Origin: Phytopseudomonas flavescens
GTDB taxonomy: Bacteria > Pseudomonadota > Gammaproteobacteria > Pseudomonadales > Pseudomonadaceae
Assembly: GCF_900100535.1 (NCBI RefSeq)
Contig: NZ_FNDG01000025.1
Coordinates: forward strand, 25,300-89,299
DNA: 64,000 nucleotides
Reading direction: 5' to 3'
In this document: positions 32,900 to 40,065 of the stretch, piece after piece
How the letters are laid out: the number at the start of each line of letters is the position of its first letter
How positions within the stretch are numbered: position 1 is the first letter of the stretch
The notes under the pieces: generated by a model
What the model was told of the DNA's origin: nothing
Databases searched by the model: none
What the model saw: the letters and a program-made list of their open reading frames with translations, nothing else
Made by a program: the position numbers and the translations under genes

Positions 32900-34333
32900 A
32901 TGAACACGCCGCACTACATCGCTGGCCGCTGGGCCGCAGGCGAAGGCACCGAGGTTCTCAGTGTCGTCGACCCTGCCCTCGCCCAGCCTTTCGCCGAACT
33001 GCGTGCCGCCAGCACGACCCAGGTCGACCAGGCCGTAACTGCCGCTCGCCAGGCCCTGCCCGCCTGGAAGACCAGCGCGCCAGCCGAGCGCGCCCGCTAC
33101 CTGCGGGGTTTCGCCGCAGCCATCGGCGGGCGGCGCGATGCGCTGATCGAGCTGCAGATGCGCAACAACGGCAAGCCGCGCCACGAGGCCGAAGTGGACA
33201 TCGATGATGCCGTGGCGACCTTCGCCTATTACGCCGATCTTGCTGCTGGCCTGGCCGGCCAGCAGAACCGTCCGGTTGCCCTGGCAGCACCGGGCTTCAG
33301 CTCGCACACGCGGCTGGAGGCCATCGGCGTGGTCGGCCTGATCGTGCCCTGGAACTTCCCCCTGGTGACCAGCGCCTGGAAGATCGCCCCCGCCCTGGCA
33401 GCCGGTTGCACCCTGGTGTTGAAACCCTCCGAAGTCACCCCGCTGATCGAACTGGCCTACGGCCAGATCGCCGACGAACTCGGCCTGCCTGCAGGCGTGC
33501 TGAACATCGTCGGCGGCAAGGCGGAAGTGGGCGCAGCGCTGAGCGGCCATGACGGGCTCGACAAACTGTCCTTCACCGGCAGCAATGCCGTGGGCAGCCG
33601 CGTCATGCACAGCGCCGCCGAGCATTGCCGGCCGGTGACGCTGGAGCTGGGTGGCAAGTCGGCGATCATCGTGTTCGACGACTGCGATGTCGATCAGGCC
33701 ATCGAATGGATCATCGCCGGCCTCTGCTGGAACGCCGGGCAGATGTGCTCGGCGACCTCTCGCTTGCTGATCCAGAACGGCATCGCCGATACCCTCCTGC
33801 CGCGCCTTGCCGACGCGCTGAACGCCCTGCGCATCGGCAACCCGCTCGCCGAAGAGATCGACATGGGCCCGCTGAGCAGCGAAGCGCAATGGCACAAGGT
33901 CGCCGACTACCTCGCCATCGGCCAGCAGGAACAGCTCAACTGCCTGGCGGGCGGCAACCCCCTGGCAAGACAGGGCTGGTTCGTGGCGCCGACGCTGTAC
34001 ACCGATGTACCCAACGACAGCCGCCTGTGGAACGAGGAAATCTTCGGCCCGGTGCTCTGCGCCCGGCGCTTCGACAGCGAAGCGCAGGCCATAGATTTGG
34101 CCAACGACAGCCGCTTCGGCCTGGTCGCCACCGTGGCCAGCACCGACCTGCAGCGCGCCGAGCGGGTAGCAGCGGCGCTGGAGGTCGGACACGTGTGGAT
34201 CAACTCCATCCAAGCGGTGTTCGTGGAAACCTCCTGGGGCGGCACCAAGGGCAGCGGCATCGGCCGCGAACTCGGCCCCTGGGGGCTGGCCGCCTATCAG
34301 TCGGTGAAACACGTGACCCGCTGCCTGGGCTGA
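32900..34333 (+). CDS. Aldehyde dehydrogenase, probable 4-guanidinobutyraldehyde dehydrogenase
   Basis: A 477-residue NAD(P)-dependent aldehyde dehydrogenase. The cofactor-binding motif is VPWNFPLVTSAWKIAPALAAG and FTGSNAVGSRV, the general base Glu lies in TLELGGKSA, and the nucleophilic Cys in CWNAGQMCSATSRL. Placed after AruI, it should oxidise 4-guanidinobutyraldehyde to 4-guanidinobutyrate, the job done by KauB in P. aeruginosa, feeding GbuA. Two ATGs occur (32894 and 32900); the second is favoured because GGAG lies seven bases before it. It ends the cluster; a weak copy of the dispersed repeat follows the stop. Confidence 0.87.
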   Translation: MNTPHYIAGRWAAGEGTEVLSVVDPALAQPFAELRAASTTQVDQAVTAARQALPAWKTSAPAERARYLRGFAAAIGGRRDALIELQMRNNGKPRHEAEVDIDDAVATFAYYADLAAGLAGQQNRPVALAAPGFSSHTRLEAIGVVGLIVPWNFPLVTSAWKIAPALAAGCTLVLKPSEVTPLIELAYGQIADELGLPAGVLNIVGGKAEVGAALSGHDGLDKLSFTGSNAVGSRVMHSAAEHCRPVTLELGGKSAIIVFDDCDVDQAIEWIIAGLCWNAGQMCSATSRLLIQNGIADTLLPRLADALNALRIGNPLAEEIDMGPLSSEAQWHKVADYLAIGQQEQLNCLAGGNPLARQGWFVAPTLYTDVPNDSRLWNEEIFGPVLCARRFDSEAQAIDLANDSRFGLVATVASTDLQRAERVAAALEVGHVWINSIQAVFVETSWGGTKGSGIGRELGPWGLAAYQSVKHVTRCLG

Positions 34334-34426
34334 GGAGCTGCTCAGCGTCGGCTTTATTGCGTCAAGAACACGCGCTTGCGGGCACCATCGCTCATGGCAC
34401 CACTGACTCATCGGGATGCGCCCACG

Positions 34427-34477
34427 ACTTATGCAATAAAGAAATTAAAACCTATTTATTAATTCTTTTGCGTAAGT
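34427..34477. promoter_or_regulatory. AT-rich dyad upstream of the second ABC system
   Basis: Arms ACTTATGCAA (34427-34436) and TTGCGTAAGT (34468-34477) match nine of ten, with inner AAGAAATTAA against TTAATTCTT continuing the symmetry. The region is far more AT-rich than its surroundings and ends 63 bases before the binding-protein ATG. It looks like a promoter/operator rather than a terminator. Confidence 0.5.
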
Positions 34478-34540
34478 ATCCCAAGTTGCCATCATCTAGG
34501 GGCCCACACGGGCCAACGCCACCGCTCACAGGATCATCCC

Positions 34541-35380
34541 ATGAAGTCTTCAGGTTTCTTCGCGCATGCCCTTGCCGCTGCACTGCTGTCGCTCGTATCC
34601 ATCGTCCAGGCTGCCGAGTCAGGCTCGACCTGGAAACAAATCCACGATTCAGGCGAACTAAGGATCGGCGTTACCCAAGGCGAGCCCTGGTTTTTCAAAG
34701 ACCCGGCTACCGAACAATGGAACGGTATCGGTTACAACGTCGGCAAGGACATCGCCAAAGACCTCGGCGTAAAACTGGTGACCGTCGAAACCACCTGGGG
34801 AAACTCTGTGGCGGCGCTTCAGGCCGGTCAGATTGATCTGATGCTGGTGCTGGATCCGACCGAAGAGCGTCGCAAGGCCGTGGACTTTCCCGAACAACCG
34901 TTCTTCTGGTACGCCCAGGGTGTGCTGCTGCGCGACGGGCTGACGGCCTCAACCTGGGAGGATCTGGACCGCGAGGATGTACGCATTGGTGTGACCCAGG
35001 GCAGCAGCCCGGATCTGATCCTCAGCAAGAAATTCAAGAAGGCTCACCTGGAGCGCTACACCAACATGGATGAGGGCGTTGCGGCTTTCTATGCAGGCCG
35101 GGTCGATGGGCTTTCCTACTTTCACCCCGCACTCGCGCTGCAACAGGCGAAAGTACGCAAGGGCACACTGATTCTGCCAACGCCAATCGTGTCGGTCAGC
35201 ACCAGCGGTGCGGTGCGTTACGAGGATGACAAGACCTTCCGAGACTTCGTCGGCAAGGAGTTCGCCAAATTGTATGAAAGCGGCGCCACCCAGAAATATT
35301 ACGAGGACGCACTGCGCCTGCGCGGTGTCGATCCGAGCAAGGTACCGCCAGTGGTCAAGGAGCATTGGGCGGGTAACTGA
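34541..35380 (+). CDS. ABC transporter substrate-binding protein, family 3
   Basis: A 279-residue periplasmic protein. The signal peptide (hydrophobic 7-22, cut near VQA-AES) is followed by SGELRIGVTQGEPWFFKDPATEQWNGIGYNVGKDIAKDLGVKL and LQAGQIDLMLVLDPTEERRKAVDFPEQPFFWYAQG, the standard family-3 amino-acid-binding layout. Its likely partners are the two permeases and ATPase at 36985-39097, although a minus-strand MmgE/PrpD gene lies between. The ligand is unknown; presence of a class IV aminotransferase in the same unit points to an amino acid. An AT-rich dyad precedes it. Confidence 0.87.
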   Translation: MKSSGFFAHALAAALLSLVSIVQAAESGSTWKQIHDSGELRIGVTQGEPWFFKDPATEQWNGIGYNVGKDIAKDLGVKLVTVETTWGNSVAALQAGQIDLMLVLDPTEERRKAVDFPEQPFFWYAQGVLLRDGLTASTWEDLDREDVRIGVTQGSSPDLILSKKFKKAHLERYTNMDEGVAAFYAGRVDGLSYFHPALALQQAKVRKGTLILPTPIVSVSTSGAVRYEDDKTFRDFVGKEFAKLYESGATQKYYEDALRLRGVDPSKVPPVVKEHWAGN

Positions 35381-35392
35381 GCCGACTCGAGC

Positions 35393-36784
35393 CTAGAAAA
35401 GGCCTTGCAACAACGCCCCGACATCATCCACTTGCTCGAGCGCCAATAACCCGGCCAGGACAGGTTCAATTGTCTCGGTCGGGTTGTTCAATCCCGCGTA
35501 CTGAAGAAACTTGCTCTGCACCTGCCCGCAGCTCAGCGGGCGTTGCCGGCAACCCAGCGGGTAATCCAGGCGTTCGCCGCTCAATACCTGCTGGCCAAGA
35601 TGGACAAGCACCTGCCCAGCGGGGCGACGCGTCTCGCTCATCATGCTGTCCAAGGCGGGATCTATCTCGGCAGTCACTCGATCCACCAGGCTTCGTACCT
35701 GTGGATCGCTGCGGGTCGCGGCCGTATGCCACTCATGCCTGGCGATGCCTAACGCCAGACAGGCAAGCGTGTGGGGCAGGCTGAACTGGCTATCGACCTC
35801 GCTCGCCGGGCGCGTGTCCATGAAGTCACGCGCCTGAGTCGTGCCGGTGAGCACCTGTATCCGGGTGATCGCTGACGCGTCGAAAGCATTTTCCTGCTGC
35901 AACTGCTCGAAGGATTCCAGCGCAGTATGTATCCAGCGACAGGCCGGGTAATGCTTGAGGCTGGCATTGGCCGCCAGCCAGTCGCTCCCCAGTTGGCTGG
36001 TAAGCGCCTGGGCATCGAAGCGATCCGAACCGAGCATGCGCCACAGCCCCTGATCACCATCGAGTACGGATCGAGCGCCAACCCAGCCACGTTGATGCAA
36101 ACGCACTGCACGTACCCCCGCCTCGGCAGCCGGGGCGGTGAAATCCTTGAAGGACACCAGCGGCCTGCTATCCCAGTTGTACTTGCGCAAACTTGGCAGC
36201 GGCGTAAGTGTGCCAGCCAGCCCCATGGCATTTTCCAGCCCGCAGGCGTCGAGCCGGGCCAGCTTGCCGTAAGCCACCGCAGCAGCTACTGCCTGATGCT
36301 GGCAGACACCGTACACCTGACGAAAGCGCTCGATGCTCGGCTGCTGGGCGACGATCACACGGGCATTGATTTCATAAGCCGCAACCAGCGCCTCCAGCAG
36401 TTCGCGACCCGATGTCTTGCGCAACCAGACGCCGCTCAGTGCAGCCGCCACCAGACTGGCACCCGGATGGCCAAGGCCGCGTCCATCGATCTCCAGACCA
36501 TCGTCATGATCCAGAGCATTGATCGCCATGCTGTTGTACAGCGCCGCCCCAATGGGCGCCAGGCGCAGCGAGCTACCCAGTAGCGCGCATGGGCCTGGCG
36601 CATATTCCTCAAGGCAATGAGCCTCGAAGAGGCCCGCCAGCTCGCTGCACGTCGAAGCCAGACCGCAAGCCAAAGCGTCGATGACATGCATTTTTATCTG
36701 TTCGCGCAACGCGTAGGGAACGCTGACCAGCTTCAGGTCGAAAGCGAACTGCGCGAGATCGCGGGTCATCGAAACATCGACCAT
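35393..36784 (-). CDS. MmgE/PrpD family protein
   Basis: A 463-residue protein of the MmgE/PrpD superfamily, which includes 2-methylcitrate dehydratase, cis-aconitate decarboxylase and other enzymes acting on polycarboxylates. The all-helical first domain shows DALACGLASTC, NSMAINALDHDDGLEIDGRGLGHPGASLVAAALS (the conserved DDG block) and KDFTAPAAEAGVRAVRL; a smaller lid domain ends the protein. No reaction can be assigned. It is transcribed against the binding-protein gene and diverges from the permease genes, sharing the AT-rich 200-base region with them, so it is probably part of the same regulon. AGGTAC lies before the ATG. Confidence 0.82.
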   Translation of the reverse strand: MVDVSMTRDLAQFAFDLKLVSVPYALREQIKMHVIDALACGLASTCSELAGLFEAHCLEEYAPGPCALLGSSLRLAPIGAALYNSMAINALDHDDGLEIDGRGLGHPGASLVAAALSGVWLRKTSGRELLEALVAAYEINARVIVAQQPSIERFRQVYGVCQHQAVAAAVAYGKLARLDACGLENAMGLAGTLTPLPSLRKYNWDSRPLVSFKDFTAPAAEAGVRAVRLHQRGWVGARSVLDGDQGLWRMLGSDRFDAQALTSQLGSDWLAANASLKHYPACRWIHTALESFEQLQQENAFDASAITRIQVLTGTTQARDFMDTRPASEVDSQFSLPHTLACLALGIARHEWHTAATRSDPQVRSLVDRVTAEIDPALDSMMSETRRPAGQVLVHLGQQVLSGERLDYPLGCRQRPLSCGQVQSKFLQYAGLNNPTETIEPVLAGLLALEQVDDVGALLQGLF

Positions 36785-36849
36785 GGAAGTACCTGTGCAA
36801 AACAGGGGAGGCTACCGGTTAACGGCTGACATCGCTTCAGCGCATAAAG

Positions 36850-36890
36850 ACAAAAAAGGAATAATAAAATAGTTAATTATTATTTTTTGT
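36850..36890. promoter_or_regulatory. AT-rich dyad in the divergent mmgE/permease region
   Basis: ACAAAAAA (36850-36857) with TTTTTTGT (36883-36890), and AATAATAA with TTATTATT inside them, form a nested dyad. The 200-base region serves both the minus-strand MmgE/PrpD gene (start 36784) and the permease (start 36985). A TTGACT follows at 36891, but no well-spaced -10 is evident. Probable operator/promoter. Confidence 0.45.
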
Positions 36891-36984
36891 TTGACTTACC
36901 CGGCGACTATCATGCGCGGCCTCTCAACCATGAGCGGCGCTGTGAGCCGAATCTGAAGGGGGCATCCCCAGGAGAAGAACACCG

Positions 36985-37647
36985 GTGTACACCTGGAATT
37001 TTTCGGCGATATGGCCGTATACCGGCTTGCTCGTCGACGGGCTACTCGGCACGTTGCATATTGCTCTGGTATCACTGTTCTTCGGCGTCCTCGTTGGCGC
37101 GCTGATGGCCATGCTGCGTATGTCTTCCAGCGCACTGCTGCGCTACCCGGCGATGGTCTTCATCGGCTTCTACCGCAACACACCGGCGATCGTGCATTTT
37201 TTCTGGTTCTTCTATGCCTTGCCGGTGCTCGCCCCCGTCAGCCTGTCGCCCTTCATGGCCGCCGTTCTGGCGCTGTCGATTCAATCCAGCGCCTTTTATG
37301 CCGAAGTGCTGCGGGGCGGCATCGCCTCGATGGAACGCGGCCAATGGGAAGGCGCCAGGGCACTGGGCATGGATCAAGGGCGTATTCTGCGCCGCATCAT
37401 TCTTCCCCAGGCACTGCGCCGTATGCTTGCACCTTTTCTGGAGCGCAGCTTCGAACTGGTCAAGACCACCGCTCTGGCCTCCTCGCTGGCCTACGCCGAG
37501 CTGCTCTACCAGGCGATGCAGATCAACACCCAAACGTTTCGGCCGCTGGAGGTCTACAGCGTGATCGCCGTCATGTACTTCAGTGTGCTGTTTATCGCCA
37601 GCCTGGCCAGCCAGCGCCTGGAGCGACACCTGGCCAGGAGCGTCTGA
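36985..37647 (+). CDS. Amino acid ABC transporter permease (first)
   Basis: A 220-residue HisQ/HisM/GlnP-type inner-membrane permease with about five helices and the EAA loop (RGGIASMERGQWEGARALGMDQGRILRRIILPQALRRML). The start is GTG at 36985, with AGGAGA nine bases before it. It pairs with the second permease two bases after its stop, forming the heterodimeric channel of a polar amino-acid importer, energised by the ATPase at 38327. Confidence 0.9.
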   Translation: MYTWNFSAIWPYTGLLVDGLLGTLHIALVSLFFGVLVGALMAMLRMSSSALLRYPAMVFIGFYRNTPAIVHFFWFFYALPVLAPVSLSPFMAAVLALSIQSSAFYAEVLRGGIASMERGQWEGARALGMDQGRILRRIILPQALRRMLAPFLERSFELVKTTALASSLAYAELLYQAMQINTQTFRPLEVYSVIAVMYFSVLFIASLASQRLERHLARSV

Positions 37648-37648
37648 A

Positions 37649-38311
37649 ATGGAGTACCAGTGGGACTTCCAGGTCGTGATCGACAATTTGCCGGTGCTGA
37701 TGCGCGGCCTCAAGGTCACGTTTCAGTTGTTCATCATGGCGGCCGTGGTCGGCGTTCCTCTCGGCTTGTTGCTCGGCGTCGCCCGCCTGTCACCGCTCAA
37801 ACGCATCACCTTGCCGAGCACGGCTTTCATCGAAGTGTTTCGCAATACGCCGGTGCTCATCCAGTTGATCTGGATCTATTACGCATTCCCGGTGCTGCTC
37901 GGCGTACGCTTCACCCCGTTTTTTGCAGCCGCCCTGGCCCTGAGCCTGTATACCGCCGCCTACTGTGCCGAGATCTTCCGCGCCGGTCTGCAGTCGGTGG
38001 TGCGTGGACAATGGGAGGGGGCCAAGGCGCTGGGCATGTCCCGGTTCAGGACACTGCGCCGGGTGATTCTGCCGCAAGCCTGCCAGCGCATGCTGCCGGC
38101 ACTGACCAACCGGATGATCGAACTGGTCAAGGTCACGTCACTGGCCTCGACCCTGGCCGTCACGGAGGTGATGTATCAAGGCCGCCTACTGAGTTCCAGC
38201 TACTATCGGCCACTGGAGATCCTGACGGTCGTCGCCCTGCTGTATTTCTGCCTGATCTGGCCGTTCAGCTTCCTGGCCGCACACATCGAGCGCCGCCTGG
38301 CTCTTCGTTGA
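37649..38311 (+). CDS. Amino acid ABC transporter permease (second)
   Basis: A 220-residue permease of the same family as its upstream neighbour. The EAA loop reads RAGLQSVVRGQWEGAKALGMSRFRTLRRVILPQACQRML. The ATG at 37649 is one base past the first permease's stop codon, so translation is coupled. Conserved sequence before the EAA loop (EVFRNTPVLIQLIWIYYAFPVLLG) confirms the frame. Confidence 0.9.
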   Translation: MEYQWDFQVVIDNLPVLMRGLKVTFQLFIMAAVVGVPLGLLLGVARLSPLKRITLPSTAFIEVFRNTPVLIQLIWIYYAFPVLLGVRFTPFFAAALALSLYTAAYCAEIFRAGLQSVVRGQWEGAKALGMSRFRTLRRVILPQACQRMLPALTNRMIELVKVTSLASTLAVTEVMYQGRLLSSSYYRPLEILTVVALLYFCLIWPFSFLAAHIERRLALR

Positions 38312-38326
38312 TTGTCGAGGGTTCTC

Positions 38327-39097
38327 ATGACCGAACAAGCGCTGTTCCGTATCCGCCAACTGCACAAGAACTTTGACCAGCCGGTGCTCAAGGGTATCGA
38401 CCTGGAGGTGCGGCGCGGCGAACGTATCGCAATCATTGGCGGCAGCGGCTCAGGTAAGAGCACCCTGCTGCGTTGCCTGAACTTCATGGAAATACCCAGC
38501 AGCGGTGAGGTCGAGCTGGACGGCGTGCTGCTCGGCGAGGAGCGCGCAGGCAAGCGGGTTTACGCCGAGGCTCAACTACGTGCAGTGCGTGAACGTGTTG
38601 GCATGGTGTTTCAGCAGTTCAACCTGTTCCCACACATGACCGTGCTGGAAAACGTCATGGAAGGCCTGATCTCGGTCAAGAAGCTTTCCGCGGCGCAAGC
38701 CCATGAGCGCGCCATCGTCCAGTTGGAGAAAGTCGGCCTGGCCGAAAAATGCGACGCCTACCCGGGGCGTCTTTCCGGGGGGCAGCAACAACGCGTAGCG
38801 ATTGCCAGAGCCTTGGCCATGGAGCCTGAAGTGCTGCTGTTTGACGAACCCACTTCGTCGCTGGATCCGGAGCTGGTGGGCGAAGTGCTGCGGGTGATTC
38901 ATCAACTGGCCGACGAGGGCCGCACCCTGCTGCTCGTGACTCATGAGCTGGGTTTCGCCTACCACTTTGCCGAGCGCGTGCTGTTTCTAGAAAACGGCGT
39001 GATCCACGAGCAGGGCACCCCCGATCAGGTTCTCAAGGCACCACAGAAACCCCGCACCCAGGAATTCCTCGCCCGCTTTGCCGAGCGCTCGTTCTAA
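38327..39097 (+). CDS. Amino acid ABC transporter ATP-binding protein
   Basis: A 256-residue ABC ATPase of the GlnQ/HisP class. Walker A GGSGSGKST, Q-loop FQQFNLFPH, signature LSGGQQQRVAIARAL, Walker B VLLFDEPTSSLDPE and H-loop VTHELGF are all intact. The ATG at 38327 has TCGAGGG upstream; an in-frame TTG at 38312 is not needed. It completes the importer with the two permeases and probably the binding protein at 34541. The aminotransferase gene follows after 11 bases. Confidence 0.92.
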   Translation: MTEQALFRIRQLHKNFDQPVLKGIDLEVRRGERIAIIGGSGSGKSTLLRCLNFMEIPSSGEVELDGVLLGEERAGKRVYAEAQLRAVRERVGMVFQQFNLFPHMTVLENVMEGLISVKKLSAAQAHERAIVQLEKVGLAEKCDAYPGRLSGGQQQRVAIARALAMEPEVLLFDEPTSSLDPELVGEVLRVIHQLADEGRTLLLVTHELGFAYHFAERVLFLENGVIHEQGTPDQVLKAPQKPRTQEFLARFAERSF

Positions 39098-39108
39098 CGG
39101 AGACATGC

Positions 39109-40014
39109 ATGCGTTCAACGACCAGTAGCCAGGCCTACGCACCTGATCCACGCAATGCCGAGGTCAAGGTGTACCTCAATGGTGAGTTCGTGCATCGCGA
39201 TGCCGCGCAGGTGTCGGTGTTCGATGCAGGCTTTGTCTGTGGCGATGGCGTTTGGGAAGGGTTAAGGCTGGTCAATGGCCGCCTGATCGCGCTGCAGGCG
39301 CATCTGGATCGACTGTTCGAAGGCGCCTTGAGTATCGACCTGGACATCGGTCTGAGCCGTACCGAAGTCGAACAGGTGCTATGGGATACCGTGGCCGTCA
39401 ATGGCATGTCCGACGGTGCACACCTTCGGCTGATGGTTACCCGTGGACGCAAAAGCACTCCGAACCAGGATCCACGCTTTATCATTGGCAAGGCGACAGT
39501 GATCTGCGTCGCGGAATACAAGGTAGTGGACGCACAAGCCAAGGCCCGTGGTATTACCTTGTTCACCTCGACCTACCGCTGCAGCACACCGGACGTCTTC
39601 GATCTGCGCCTCAACTCCCATAGCCGTCTGAACCTGATCCAGGCCCTGCTACAAGCACTTCATGCCGGAGCCGACGAAGCGCTGATGCTCGATAGCCGTG
39701 GCTTCGTAGCCAGTTGCAACTCCACCAACTTCTTCATCGTGCGCAAGGGTGAGCTGTGGACCTCATCGGCCCATTGCTGCTTTAACGGGATCACCCGACA
39801 AACCCTTGTACGCCTGGCCCGCGAGAACGGTATCAAGGTGCACGAGGGCGAGTTCACGCTGTCTCAGGTCTACGCCGCGGACGAAGCCTTCGTCACCGGT
39901 ACCCTGGCCGGCATCACCCCGGTGAGAATGGTCGACGGCCGTCCGCTTGGCTCGGGCTCGCGTGATCTCATCGAGCGGCTGGACGAGCTGTATCGGCGTT
40001 CGCTATCGCAGTGA
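39109..40014 (+). CDS. PLP fold-type IV (class IV) aminotransferase-like protein
   Basis: A 301-residue protein of the branched-chain/D-amino-acid aminotransferase fold. The N-terminal VYLNGEFVHRDAAQVSVFDAGFVCGDGVWEGLRLVNGRL and the PLP-phosphate region ITRQTLVRLARENGI and FVTGTLAGITPV are recognisable. The stretch that normally carries the catalytic Lys, shortly before an RLN-type helix, reads DVFDLRLNSHSRLNLIQA and contains no lysine. The enzyme may therefore be atypical or inactive as a transaminase; a firm alignment is needed. It is the last gene of the ABC importer operon, so it probably handles the imported amino acid or its keto acid. Confidence 0.75.
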   Translation: MRSTTSSQAYAPDPRNAEVKVYLNGEFVHRDAAQVSVFDAGFVCGDGVWEGLRLVNGRLIALQAHLDRLFEGALSIDLDIGLSRTEVEQVLWDTVAVNGMSDGAHLRLMVTRGRKSTPNQDPRFIIGKATVICVAEYKVVDAQAKARGITLFTSTYRCSTPDVFDLRLNSHSRLNLIQALLQALHAGADEALMLDSRGFVASCNSTNFFIVRKGELWTSSAHCCFNGITRQTLVRLARENGIKVHEGEFTLSQVYAADEAFVTGTLAGITPVRMVDGRPLGSGSRDLIERLDELYRRSLSQ

Positions 40015-40065
40015 ACAGAACCCGACGCGAACCATCCATCACCGTCGACCAGCCAGCTCTACGGG

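Noticed and set aside
36891..36913. TTGACT...TATCAT as a sigma-70 promoter for the permease operon
   Set aside because: The two hexamers are only 11 bases apart, too close for a working sigma-70 promoter.
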